Origin: JBKJZO01 sp046715235
Lineage (GTDB): Bacteria; Actinomycetota; Actinomycetes; BP-191
DNA: 13,713 nucleotides
Direction of reading: 5' to 3'
Assembly: GCA_046715235.1 (NCBI GenBank)
Contig: JBKJZO010000048.1
Location: forward strand, 1 to 13,713
Part shown: positions 6,669-13,713 of the stretch, in pieces
Position numbering within the stretch: position 1 is the stretch's first letter
Layout of the letters: every line of letters starts with the position of its first letter
Program-made: the position numbers and the translations under genes
The notes under the pieces: generated by a model
What the model was told of the DNA's origin: nothing
Seen by the model: only the letters and a program-made list of their open reading frames with translations
Databases searched by the model: none

Positions 6669-7859
6669 GTGCAGACACTGACGCCGGGCGCTCGCACGGT
6701 CGAGCGCTGGCTCGCGGTTGGCCAGTCCAGCAGCGCGGATCCGATCACCGCCGGACAGGCGGCAACGTCCCTCGCCCTTGACGGTTCGGACCAACCGCAG
6801 CTTCTGATCGTCTTCTGCTCCGACGCGTACGACCTGACGGCGCTGCTCGGCGCCATCAACGCCACGTCCGGCGGCCTCCCGCTCGTCGGCTGTTCCACCG
6901 CGGGCGAGATCGCCACCGACGGACCCGGCGACGCCGGTGTGGTCGTGGTCGCCCTGGGCGGTAGCGGCTTCACCGCCCGCACTGTCGCCGTAACCGGCGT
7001 ATCCAGCCGGCTGCGCGCCGCGGGCGCCGAGGCGGCGCTGGTGGCCGATGACCTCGACGTCGATTCGCATCGCCTCCTGCTGTTGCTCACCGACGGGCTC
7101 GCCGGCAACCAGCAGGACGTCGTCCGCGGCGCTTACAGCGTCTTGGGCGCCGGGGTACCGCTGGTCGGTGGCTGCGCGGGCGACGACCTGAAGATGCGCC
7201 AGACCGCCCAGCTGTACGGCGACCGCGTGCTCTACGACTCGATCGTGGCTGTCGGGCTGGCGTCCACGTCGCCGTTCGGCATCGGCGTCCGGCACGGCTG
7301 GCGCCGGACCGGCAAGTCCATGCATGTGACCTCGAGTGCCAACAACCGCGTGTACTCCCTGGACGACGAGCCGGCACTCGATGTCTACCTCGACCGGCTG
7401 GGCGCGCTCGCCGAGGCGAGGACCGACCCGACTGCCTTCACCCAGTTCGCGCTGACGCACCCGCTCGGTATCAGGCGGCACAGCGGCGAAGAGGTGCGTT
7501 TCGTCGGCGAGGCCGACTTCGCCGATCGGTCCCTGGGCTGCATCGCGGAGGTGCCGCAGGGCGGGCTCGCATGGTTCATGGAAGGCGACGAGAACTCCGT
7601 GCTCGAGGCGACCGACGCGGCGTGTCAGGAGGCGCTCGACCAGCTCGGCGGGCGAGCGCCGGTGGGCATGCTCGCGTTCGACTGCGTTGCGCGGCGAGGT
7701 GTTCTCGGTGACGAAGGCATCCGGCGCGAGATCAGCCGGGTGGCCGAGCACGCAGCCGGCGCGCCGGTAGCGGGTTTCTACACCTACGGTGAGATCGCCC
7801 GTACCGAGGGGATCAGCGGTTTTCACAACCAGACCCTCGTCGTTCTGGCGCTGAGCTGA
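6669..7859 (+). CDS. FIST domain sensory protein (FIST_N + FIST_C)
   Basis: This 396-residue soluble protein is made of the paired FIST_N (about 30-225) and FIST_C (about 230-375) domains. FIST is a predicted small-ligand-binding sensory domain, with amino acids proposed as ligands, and is often encoded beside or fused to signalling enzymes. Visible family motifs are LAVGQSSS near the N-terminus, QLLIVFCSDAYD, PLVGCSTAGEI, LLLTDGLAG, PLVGGCAGDD, FGIGVRHGWRR, the PLGIRR stretch near residue 260 and a C-terminal GFYTYGEIAR with HNQTLVVL. There is no signal peptide or membrane helix and no output domain of its own. The start is GTG 6669; no strong ribosome binding site precedes it, but the family alignment begins only a few residues in. 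The stop lies 8 bp before the GAF-GGDEF-EAL gene, which implies an operon and a sensor role for that enzyme. Confidence 0.92.
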   Translation: MQTLTPGARTVERWLAVGQSSSADPITAGQAATSLALDGSDQPQLLIVFCSDAYDLTALLGAINATSGGLPLVGCSTAGEIATDGPGDAGVVVVALGGSGFTARTVAVTGVSSRLRAAGAEAALVADDLDVDSHRLLLLLTDGLAGNQQDVVRGAYSVLGAGVPLVGGCAGDDLKMRQTAQLYGDRVLYDSIVAVGLASTSPFGIGVRHGWRRTGKSMHVTSSANNRVYSLDDEPALDVYLDRLGALAEARTDPTAFTQFALTHPLGIRRHSGEEVRFVGEADFADRSLGCIAEVPQGGLAWFMEGDENSVLEATDAACQEALDQLGGRAPVGMLAFDCVARRGVLGDEGIRREISRVAEHAAGAPVAGFYTYGEIARTEGISGFHNQTLVVLALS

Positions 7860-7867
7860 GCGAGCGA

Positions 7868-10192
7868 ATGCTTTCATCCGAAGTGTCGTGGTCGGCACAG
7901 CAGCTGCCCGAGTTTCTCGCCGTGATCTCGTCGTGCCCCGACGAACCCTCCGCGGTGCGGGCCGCGGCGGAGTGGGCGGCCGAGCTGCTCGACGCCGAGG
8001 TGGGCGTCGTCATACGGGCCGGTCGGGTCGTCGCGCAGATCGGCTTCCACCACCGGTATGAGCCGGACGCCGAGCTCGCATTGGTCATCGCGGAAGGCCG
8101 AACCGTCACGGAGCTGCCGGGCGTCGGTGCCTGCTCGGTGGCGACAACGCTCATCGACGAGAGTCCTCCCAGCCACCTGCTGGTCGCCCGTGCCAGGGGT
8201 GGCTTTTCGGCGGAGGAGCTGAGCCTGCTGCGCGGCATGGGCCGCGTCCTGACCCTGATGCTGGGCCAACTGCGAATGCTGGCAAGCGAGCGGGACCTGC
8301 GCGTCGAGCGCGAGGCCCGCATCGAGGAGAACGAGCGGCTCGTCACGGAACTGCGGGACCGGCAACGCCTGCTCGAGGAGCTGTTCGCGGTGCAACGGGC
8401 CATCGCCAATCGGGCTCCGCTTCAGGAGATCCTCGACGTGATCACCTGTGGTGCGGCCGCGCTGCTCGGCAACGAGGTCGTGGGCCTGCGGCTGCTCGAC
8501 ACCGACGATCCGGCGTACGCCGTGCTGGTGTCATCCAGCGGCCTGACCGAAGACATCGCGCAGCAGACGTGGCGGATCCTGTCCGACAAGGGAATCGCCG
8601 GCACCGTCATGACGACCGGTGAGCTCGTGTGCATCGACGACTACGGATCGGCGGCCAACACCGTTGAGGAGTACACCGAGACCGACCTGCAGACTGCGAT
8701 GGGCGCACCGGTGCGACAGAACGGCGTCCTCGTCGGCAGTCTCGTCGTTGGCTCCTACCAGCAGGGCCGGATCTATTCAGCGAGCGAGCGCGGGACGCTA
8801 CTGAGCTTCGCCGACCATGTGAGCCTCGCATTGACCGACGCACACGCCATGGAGGCGGTGCATCAGTCCTTCCATGACAGCCTGACAGGGTTGCCAAACC
8901 GCACGCTGCTCATGGACCGACTGGCTCACAGCCTCGCGCGGGCCCGCCGCGACTCTACGTCGCTCTCGCTGCTCTTCGTCGACCTCGATCGATTCAAGAT
9001 CGTCAATGACAGCCTCGGGCACGGCATCGGTGACGAGCTGCTCGTCGAGGTGGCTCGACGGTTGCGCAAGACTCTGCGGGCGTCGGACACCGCCGCCCGT
9101 TTCGGAGGCGACGAGTTCGTCGTACTGCTCGAGGGCGCCACTCACACCAGCTCCCATGCCGCGGCCGCCGCGCAGCGGATCCTCGACGTGCTGGGCCGGC
9201 CTTTTTCGGTGGCCGGGCGCCAGGTCTTCGTCAGTGCCAGTGTCGGGATCGCCGCGAGTACGGGCGGCCGCATCACCGCGGAGGAGCTGCTCCGCCACGC
9301 TGATGTGGCGATGTACCGGGCGAAGAAGCAGGGACCGGGCCGCTCCCAGATCTTCGAGCCGGCGATGCACGCGGTGCTCGTCGAGCGGCTCGAGCTCGAA
9401 GCCGACCTGCAACGGGCGGTCGCGCAGAAGGAACTCGCGCTCGTCTACCAGCCGATCGTGGCCCTGGAGGCCCAGAGGGTAGTCGGGGTAGAGGCTCTGC
9501 TCCGGTGGAACCACCCTCGCCGCGGCACGATCCCGCCGTTGCAGTTCGTCCCGATCGCCGAGGAAACCGGAGTCATCCTGCCGATCGGACGCTGGGTGCT
9601 GCAGGAGGCCGCTCGCGCGGCGCGGCGCTGGCAGGACGCGCTCGGCACCGGAACCGCCCTCCCGGTCAGCGTCAACATCTCGCCGCGCCAGCTCCAGCAC
9701 CCCGGGCTGGTTCACGAGATCAGGGCAGCTCTTGCACATGCCCAGCTCGAGCCTGGGAGCCTGACGCTGGAGATCACCGAAGCCCTGTTGATCCAGGACA
9801 CCGCGGCGACGATCCGCAAGCTGCAGGAACTCCGCTCGCTCGGCATCCAGGTCGCGCTCGACGACTTCGGCACCGGTTTCTCCTCGTTGAGCTACCTGCG
9901 CCAGCTGCCGATTGACATTCTCAAGATCGACAAGTCGTTCGTTGACGACGTCGCGGACAGCAAGGAGGCGTCGGCGTTCGCCCGCGCCATCGTGCGTCTT
10001 GGGAACACGCTGCACATCACAACGGTCGCCGAGGGCATCGAGCGGGTCGGCCAGCTCGACGAGCTACGCCGGATGAGCTGCCTGCGCGGGCAGGGCAACC
10101 TGTTCAGTGAGCCGCTGAGCGAGTCGGAGCTGCTGACCTTCCTGCGCACTTCTGGCGAGGTTCCGGCCGCGACCGCCGGCGTGGCGGTCTAA
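7868..10192 (+). CDS. GAF-GGDEF-EAL cyclic-di-GMP turnover protein
   Basis: This 774-residue cytoplasmic protein is predicted to make and/or break cyclic di-GMP. Domains in order: a divergent GAF-like region (about 1-130), a coiled coil (about 138-180), a typical GAF domain (about 180-330), GGDEF (about 337-495) and EAL (about 500-745). The cyclase site is intact (FGGDEFVVLL at 412-421). An inhibitory I-site RASD (404-407) sits five residues before GGDEF, so product inhibition is likely. The phosphodiesterase side keeps EAL (542-544, followed by LRWNHP), SVNISPRQL, LEITEALL, DDFGTGFSSLSYL (665 on), LKIDKSFV and VAEGIE. The late loop reads GQGNLFSEP where most enzymes have QGYLFSRP, a mild deviation. 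Both activities therefore look possible. It is cotranscribed with the FIST gene 8 bp upstream, which is probably its input, and there is no membrane anchor. Confidence 0.95.
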   Translation: MLSSEVSWSAQQLPEFLAVISSCPDEPSAVRAAAEWAAELLDAEVGVVIRAGRVVAQIGFHHRYEPDAELALVIAEGRTVTELPGVGACSVATTLIDESPPSHLLVARARGGFSAEELSLLRGMGRVLTLMLGQLRMLASERDLRVEREARIEENERLVTELRDRQRLLEELFAVQRAIANRAPLQEILDVITCGAAALLGNEVVGLRLLDTDDPAYAVLVSSSGLTEDIAQQTWRILSDKGIAGTVMTTGELVCIDDYGSAANTVEEYTETDLQTAMGAPVRQNGVLVGSLVVGSYQQGRIYSASERGTLLSFADHVSLALTDAHAMEAVHQSFHDSLTGLPNRTLLMDRLAHSLARARRDSTSLSLLFVDLDRFKIVNDSLGHGIGDELLVEVARRLRKTLRASDTAARFGGDEFVVLLEGATHTSSHAAAAAQRILDVLGRPFSVAGRQVFVSASVGIAASTGGRITAEELLRHADVAMYRAKKQGPGRSQIFEPAMHAVLVERLELEADLQRAVAQKELALVYQPIVALEAQRVVGVEALLRWNHPRRGTIPPLQFVPIAEETGVILPIGRWVLQEAARAARRWQDALGTGTALPVSVNISPRQLQHPGLVHEIRAALAHAQLEPGSLTLEITEALLIQDTAATIRKLQELRSLGIQVALDDFGTGFSSLSYLRQLPIDILKIDKSFVDDVADSKEASAFARAIVRLGNTLHITTVAEGIERVGQLDELRRMSCLRGQGNLFSEPLSESELLTFLRTSGEVPAATAGVAV
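10171..10189. terminator. Hairpin at the convergent gene junction
   Basis: GACCGCC (10171-10177) and GGCGGTC (10183-10189) form a perfect 7-bp stem with a 5-nt loop. It lies within the last codons of the GGDEF-EAL gene, just before its TAA. Only 19 bp separate this gene from the glyA stop on the other strand, so one structure could serve both transcripts. There is no U-tract, and it may be chance in GC-rich coding DNA. Confidence 0.35.
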
Positions 10193-10211
10193 GGGAGCTC
10201 GCCGTCGCGAG

Positions 10212-11465
10212 TCAGTAGGCGAACGTCGGGAAACCAGCGGTCAGCGCGCTCACCTCACCGGCGATCCGTTCGATAGCAGCGTCGTCTGCAACAGCCGCGG
10301 CGGTAACGGCCTCGTCCAGCCAGCGCGCGATCTCATGCATCTCGGCGTCGCCCATACCGCGCGTACTAACGGCCGCCGTTCCGAGCCTGATGCCGGACGG
10401 GTCGAACGGTCCGCGCGTGTCGAACGGCACGGCGTTGTAGTTGAGCTCTAGGCCGGCGCGGTCCATCGCCTGCGCCGCCACCTTGCCAGGGACGCCCTTG
10501 GACGTGAGGTCGATGAGGATCAGGTGGTTGTCGGTGCCGCCGGACACCACGTCGAATCCCCGCGCCAGCAGGTCCTCCGCCAGTGTTTTTGCGTTGCTCA
10601 CGATGCGCGCGGCGTACTCGCGGAACTCGGGACGCGCGGCCTCGTGAAGTGCGACCGCGATGCTGGCGGTCGTGTGGTCGTGCGGCCCGCCCTGCAGACC
10701 GGGAAACACCGCTCGGTCGAGCGCCTTGGCGTGCTCTTCGGTGCTCATGATCATCGCGCCGCGCGGCCCGCGCAGCGTCTTGTGCGTGGTCGTGGTGATG
10801 ACGTCCGCGTGGCCGACCGGACTCGGGTGCGAACCACCCGCCACCAGACCTGCGATGTGGGCGATGTCTGCCACGAGTACGGCGCCGACCTCGCGGGCGA
10901 TCGCGGCGAACTGCTCGAACTCGATGGTCCGCGGGATCGCCGTGCCGCCGCACCAGATCACCTTCGGCGACTCCTTGCGGGCGAGGTCGCGCACCTCGTC
11001 GAAGTCGACCCGGCCAGTGTCACGACGGACGTCGTACTGGACACTGCGGAACCACTTGCCGGTTGCTGAGACCTTCCAGCCGTGGGTGAGGTGGCCGCCC
11101 ATCGGCAGCGCCATGCCCATGACCGTGTCGCCGGGCTCCAGGAATGCGAGGTAGACGGCCAGGTTGGCTGGCGAGCCTGAGTACGGCTGCACGTTCGCGT
11201 GCTCGACACCGAACAGTGACTTGGCGCGCTCGACTGCCAGCGTCTCGACCTGGTCGATGATCTGCTGGCCCTCGTAGTAGCGGCGACCGGCGTACCCCTC
11301 GGAGTACTTGTTGGTCAGGACGCTGCCAGACGCCTCGAGTACGGCGGGGGAGACGTAGTTCTCCGACGCGATGAGCCGGATCTTGTCCGCCTGCCGAGTG
11401 CCCTCGGCGGCGATGAGCCCGGCGATGTCGGGATCAACGGCGGTCAGGTCGCTGGTGTGGGTCAT
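10212..11465 (-). CDS. glyA: Serine hydroxymethyltransferase
   Basis: This 417-residue PLP enzyme interconverts serine plus tetrahydrofolate with glycine plus methylene-tetrahydrofolate, the main entry of one-carbon units. Family signatures run the full length: IRLIASENYVSPAVLEA, KYSEGYAGRRYY, QPYSGSPANLAVY, MGMALPMGGHLTHG, VADIAHIAGLVAGG, and the PLP lysine in TTTTHKTLRGPRGA. With the start used here that lysine is Lys229, the same number as in E. coli GlyA. The segment VIWCGGTAIPRTIEF differs from the enteric IIAGGSAYPR form and, as I recall, resembles an actinobacterial subgroup. GTG 11474 overlaps the GAAGG ribosome binding site, so ATG 11465 (8 nt after it) is the likely start. A ZTP riboswitch precedes the gene, which ties expression to folate status. 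Confidence 0.96.
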   Translation of the reverse strand: MTHTSDLTAVDPDIAGLIAAEGTRQADKIRLIASENYVSPAVLEASGSVLTNKYSEGYAGRRYYEGQQIIDQVETLAVERAKSLFGVEHANVQPYSGSPANLAVYLAFLEPGDTVMGMALPMGGHLTHGWKVSATGKWFRSVQYDVRRDTGRVDFDEVRDLARKESPKVIWCGGTAIPRTIEFEQFAAIAREVGAVLVADIAHIAGLVAGGSHPSPVGHADVITTTTHKTLRGPRGAMIMSTEEHAKALDRAVFPGLQGGPHDHTTASIAVALHEAARPEFREYAARIVSNAKTLAEDLLARGFDVVSGGTDNHLILIDLTSKGVPGKVAAQAMDRAGLELNYNAVPFDTRGPFDPSGIRLGTAAVSTRGMGDAEMHEIARWLDEAVTAAAVADDAAIERIAGEVSALTAGFPTFAY

Positions 11466-11473
11466 GTCAGACA

Positions 11474-11478
11474 CCTTC
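11474..11478 (-). promoter_or_regulatory. Ribosome binding site of glyA
   Basis: The minus strand reads GAAGG, 8 nt before ATG 11465. An upstream in-frame GTG (11474-11472) overlaps it, which rules that GTG out as the main start. Confidence 0.65.
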
Positions 11479-11479
11479 G

Positions 11480-11504
11480 GGTCAGCCCGCAGCGCGGGTG
11501 AACC
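11480..11504 (-). promoter_or_regulatory. Leader hairpin between ZTP aptamer and glyA ribosome binding site
   Basis: On the minus strand, GGTTCA (11504-11499) pairs with TGACC (11484-11480) with one bulged T. CCCGC (11498-11494) pairs with GCGGG (11490-11486) around a 3-nt loop. The stem ends 1 nt before GAAGG. No U-run follows, so the expression platform more likely acts on translation or Rho access than by intrinsic termination. This is inferred from position. Confidence 0.45.
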
Positions 11505-11507
11505 TCA

Positions 11508-11589
11508 GCGCCCAGGCGCGCGGCGTCGGTTCGGGCTTTCGCTCCCTGGTGGTTGTCCACCTTGTGTGCGCCAGTTGCGTTGCACGCAC
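11508..11589 (-). promoter_or_regulatory. ZTP (pfl motif) riboswitch aptamer upstream of glyA
   Basis: The minus-strand leader matches the pfl/ZTP aptamer, which binds ZMP/ZTP, the purine intermediate that builds up when 10-formyl-tetrahydrofolate runs short, and turns on one-carbon genes. P1 pairs GTGCG (11589-11585) with CGCAC (11570-11566), with the conserved AACTGGCG on its 3' side. The hairpin GGTGG-ACAA-CCACC (11561-11548) follows. Then come the conserved AGGGAGC (11547-11541), a variable linker and the 3' conserved GCGCCTGGGC (11519-11510). All of the class's diagnostic blocks appear in order. glyA is one of the commonest genes under this riboswitch. Exact ends are approximate. Confidence 0.88.
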
Positions 11590-11627
11590 CGTAGCGAACG
11601 CTGGCTACGTGAGCCAACCCCGGACGA

Positions 11628-11972
11628 TCAGCTGTCGCCGTCTCTCATTTCCGGGATAGCGGTTTCGAGGGCGGCTGCGAGGTCGCCCATCTCGCCGTAC
11701 GCGTTGCTCGTGGCTAGGACAGATGCGCCGAACTCTCGGGAGGAGTACCAGCACACGGCCATTGTGGTAACTGTGCCGTCGATCTGCAGATAGGCGCAGG
11801 TGATGTCTCCGAACTGATAGTGCTCGGGCGCTGCGAGCGGCACGTCCCCTGCGGGCGCTTCGTCGATCGGCCCGCGGCCGGCCAACAAGTTCACCAGCTG
11901 ATAAGAACCGCCCGAGTACGACGCGCTCGTGGACGCATTGCTCCCGAATATCTCTTTCAGGATCGGCCGCAT
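11628..11972 (-). CDS. Small protein of unknown function
   Basis: I do not recognise this product. From ATG 11972 it is 114 residues, with no membrane helix or signal peptide. It contains ILKEIFGSNAST, SYSGGSYQLVNLLAGRGP, YQFGDITCAYLQIDG, TTMAVCWYSSREFGA and an acidic C-terminal helix ending MRDGDS. Two cysteines lie in the central beta-rich part. The frame is open upstream to GTG 12086, which would give 152 residues and overlap the GH18 gene by 41 bp. Those extra codons have poor third-position GC and an unlikely composition, so I prefer the ATG, preceded by AGGA only 3 nt away. The sequence starts abruptly, and a 5'-truncated gene is possible. It follows the GH18 gene on the same strand after about 73 bp. 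Confidence 0.5.
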   Translation of the reverse strand: MRPILKEIFGSNASTSASYSGGSYQLVNLLAGRGPIDEAPAGDVPLAAPEHYQFGDITCAYLQIDGTVTTMAVCWYSSREFGASVLATSNAYGEMGDLAAALETAIPEMRDGDS

Positions 11973-12045
11973 GTCCTGCGCGTGCCGTATGGCCGCGGCG
12001 TCTGTTCGCTGAGGAATACCGCCGAGAGATGCTCTGACGCGAGGG

Positions 12046-13713
12046 CTACGGATTGGCGAGGATGTCGCCGCCGACGCCGGTGTCACTCTGCCAGGCGTAG
12101 TTGGCGTCAGAGTCCCCCTGCACAGTCCACAGGTATGACCCCCTGATGTTCTTTCCAGCCGCCCGGAGATCGGCGAGCGCCGTCTTGATCGTCGCCATAC
12201 TGGCCGCGGGGTTGGCCTCGTAGTGATTGCCCAGCATGGTGCGGCTGGCGCCGAATGCGTTGGCGACTGCAGTCATGCGGCTGACGATCCTGGTGCGGTG
12301 CGCCGACTCGGAGCCCTCCCTGTAGACCTGCTCTCCGAACAGGTCGAAAGAATTCACACCCTGAGCCGCGGCCCAGGTGTCCATGCTCCGGCCCCAGGTG
12401 AACCAGGACGACAGGTCCACGCCAGGGGCAGTCGAGATGATCCAGTCGTTGCCGAACTCGGTGCGCATTTGTCTGGTGACCGCGATGATTCCGTTGATGT
12501 CACTACGGTTGCCGTGCTCGAGGTCCCAGTCCATCCCGTTGAAGCCCCAATTGGTTCTAAGGTCGCGGATCGAGACCATGAACTGGTTCTGGGCTGTTTG
12601 GGTAGCAAGGTTGTACCCGAACCTAGGCACGCTGTAGATCCCGTAGTCGTCGTGGCCGCCAACGGAGACGACGACCTTCTTGCCTCTGCTGTTGGCATAG
12701 GCGATCTCACTCTTGACTTGAGCGGCGCTGCTGGTGCCGGGCAGATACGGCAGCCGAAGCGTTCCGCCACCGCCAGGTGAGCCGATGGCGAAAGCTGCGT
12801 AGATCAAGTTGTAGTTCGAGTTGTCCACCACGTGACGCAGGGTGGAGCGCGACTCCCAGGTGGTCAGGTACCCGCCGACAATCTTGCCTGGCGGCAGTCC
12901 GCCGGGTGTCTGTGATGGCGGTGGCGGTGGCGGACCGGGTGGTGCCGGCGGTGAGGGCGCGCCGCCGGTGAGCACGACGGCGGCGTTGACGCCGGCGTTC
13001 GACAGGAGCCAGAGCCGCGCTGGGCCGTGCCCGGCGAGCACGTACCCGTCGGCTGGGATGGGCATTGCGGCGGCGCCGGTGACCTGCCGGTCTCGGATTT
13101 CGGTGATCCGGCCGGCGACGACGGCGGCTTCGAAGCCGTACTGGTTGGTCGGGCTGACCGTCTGCGCGCCGACCCGGGTGTAGACGACCAGCGCGCCGGC
13201 CTGACGCCCTTGGTTGGCCGGGCTCAGCGGGTACGACGACGCGCCGATCCCAGCGGATGTCGCGGTTGTCGGGTCCGAAGCCGGCGGTGCTGGAGGTCCC
13301 GGCGGCGGGGCGGGCGGCACTGGCGGCGCAGGTGGCGGTGGCGGCGGCGGTGGGCCGCCGCCGGTGAGGACGATTGCGCTGTTGACAGTGGCGTTCGACA
13401 GGAGCCAGAGCCGCGCTGGGCCGTGCCCGGCGAGGACGTACCCGTCGGCCGGGATGGGCATCGCGGCTGCGCCGGTGACCTGCCGGTCGCGGATCTCGGT
13501 GACCCGGCCGGCGACGACGGCCGCTTCCAGGCCGTACTGGTTGGTCGGGCTGACGGTCTGCGCTCCGACGCGGGTGTAGACGACCAGCGCGCCGGCCTGA
13601 CGCCCTTGGTTGGCCGGGCTCAGCGGGTACGACGACGTGCCGATCGCAGCGGACGTGGCGGTTGTCGGATCCGAAGCGGGTGGCGCGGGTGGCGCAGGCG
13701 GCGGGGGAGGCGG
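12046..13713 (-). CDS. GH18 chitinase-like protein with tandem N-terminal modules (5' end beyond window)
   Basis: The frame has no stop from the right edge to TAG 12046, so 555 residues are visible and the true start, presumably with a signal peptide, lies outside. In order: a Pro-rich linker at the edge, module A (about 15-119), a Pro/Ala linker, module B (about 147-251), a Pro-rich linker, then a GH18 domain (about 278-555). The GH18 barrel opens GKIVGGYLTTWES and keeps VVVSVGGHDDYG and the catalytic DWDLE in FNGMDWDLEHGN. The first Asp of the usual DxxDxDxE is Asn, but the essential Asp and Glu remain. A late W in GSYLWTVQGD fits the barrel's last strand. It probably hydrolyses chitin or another N-acetylglucosamine polymer outside the cell. 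The ATG at 13461 is internal to module A, not the start. The modules resemble, by memory, the IPADGYVL-GHG-type region of some actinobacterial secreted glycosidases. Confidence 0.85.
   Translation of the reverse strand, partial: PPPPPPAPPAPPASDPTTATSAAIGTSSYPLSPANQGRQAGALVVYTRVGAQTVSPTNQYGLEAAVVAGRVTEIRDRQVTGAAAMPIPADGYVLAGHGPARLWLLSNATVNSAIVLTGGGPPPPPPPPAPPVPPAPPPGPPAPPASDPTTATSAGIGASSYPLSPANQGRQAGALVVYTRVGAQTVSPTNQYGFEAAVVAGRITEIRDRQVTGAAAMPIPADGYVLAGHGPARLWLLSNAGVNAAVVLTGGAPSPPAPPGPPPPPPSQTPGGLPPGKIVGGYLTTWESRSTLRHVVDNSNYNLIYAAFAIGSPGGGGTLRLPYLPGTSSAAQVKSEIAYANSRGKKVVVSVGGHDDYGIYSVPRFGYNLATQTAQNQFMVSIRDLRTNWGFNGMDWDLEHGNRSDINGIIAVTRQMRTEFGNDWIISTAPGVDLSSWFTWGRSMDTWAAAQGVNSFDLFGEQVYREGSESAHRTRIVSRMTAVANAFGASRTMLGNHYEANPAASMATIKTALADLRAAGKNIRGSYLWTVQGDSDANYAWQSDTGVGGDILANP
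12961..13275 (-). repeat. Module B of the 396-bp tandem repeat in the GH18 gene
   Basis: This segment encodes 105 residues from DPTTATSAGIGASSYPL to VNAAVVLTGG, with a core of IPADGYVLAGHGPARLWLL. It matches module A at 98 of 105 residues by eye. The period between equivalent bases is 396 bp (132 codons), including the linker. Confidence 0.9.
13357..13671 (-). repeat. Module A of the 396-bp tandem repeat in the GH18 gene
   Basis: This segment encodes 105 residues from DPTTATSAAIGTSSYPL to VNSAIVLTGG. It differs from module B at seven positions (A/G, T/A, L/F, V/I, T/G, S/A, I/V). Another Pro-rich linker precedes it at the window edge, which suggests a further module upstream. Confidence 0.9.

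Noticed and set aside
6546..7898. Minus-strand frame of about 450 codons opposite the FIST gene
   Set aside because: No recognisable motif; it is the antisense shadow of a well-supported gene.
8798..10015. Minus-strand frame of about 400 codons opposite the GGDEF-EAL gene
   Set aside because: Shadow of intact GGDEF and EAL domains.
11973..12086. N-terminal extension of the small unknown protein to GTG 12086
   Set aside because: It overlaps the GH18 coding end, lacks a ribosome binding site, and has weak third-position GC compared with the rest.
13459..13461. ATG as the start of the GH18 gene
   Set aside because: It is inside module A, and the same Met occurs at the equivalent place in module B. 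The frame stays open to the window edge with a complete module around it.
13214..13579. Plus-strand Gly-rich frame opposite the GH18 repeats
   Set aside because: It is the antisense of the proline linkers and modules. Its apparent internal repetition only reflects the real repeat on the minus strand.
12961..13713. CRISPR-like or mobile repeat array
   Set aside because: The repeat units are 396 bp, lie in one reading frame and encode protein modules, with no short spaced repeats or terminal inverted repeats.

Overview
The window is high-GC DNA with GTG and ATG starts, GGAGG-type ribosome binding sites, strong G/C bias at third codon positions and actinobacterial gene families (DinB2-type polymerase, FIST and GAF-GGDEF-EAL pair, ZTP riboswitch before glyA). 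It most likely comes from a soil-type actinomycete. The genus cannot be fixed from the sequence. No tRNA, rRNA, CRISPR array, transposase or prophage gene was seen.

Layout. (1) 1-1760: a secreted M28 zinc aminopeptidase with a PA domain on the minus strand. It faces a short plus-strand scrap (1-51) of a second, diverged M28 gene. (2) 1764-2517: a deletion scar. A C-terminal scrap of an unidentified protein (minus) lies next to the C-terminal third of a PepSY membrane protein (plus), and both lack their 5' ends. (3) 2620-6511: a YwaF/TIGR02206-type membrane protein overlaps by 4 bp a short Y-family polymerase of the DinB2 kind. A complete, isolated paaZ (ring-opening hydrolase/aldehyde dehydrogenase of phenylacetate breakdown) follows. 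(4) 6669-10192: a tight two-gene unit, a FIST sensor protein followed 8 bp later by a GAF-GGDEF-EAL cyclic-di-GMP enzyme. (5) 10212-11589, minus strand: glyA under a ZTP (pfl) riboswitch, convergent with the c-di-GMP gene. (6) 11628-13713, minus strand: a small unrecognised protein, then a GH18 chitinase-like secreted protein whose 5' end lies beyond the window. Its visible N-terminal part is two nearly identical 105-residue modules joined by proline-rich linkers.

How the genes may work together. The clearest functional pairs are FIST with GAF-GGDEF-EAL (a ligand signal to c-di-GMP), the riboswitch with glyA (a folate/ZTP signal to one-carbon metabolism), and the ywaF-like gene with dinB2 (translational coupling, no known functional link). 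The strongest leads for a second look are the Leu steric gate in the DinB2-like polymerase, the duplicated 396-bp modules of the GH18 protein, the FIST/c-di-GMP pair, and the scar with two beheaded genes.
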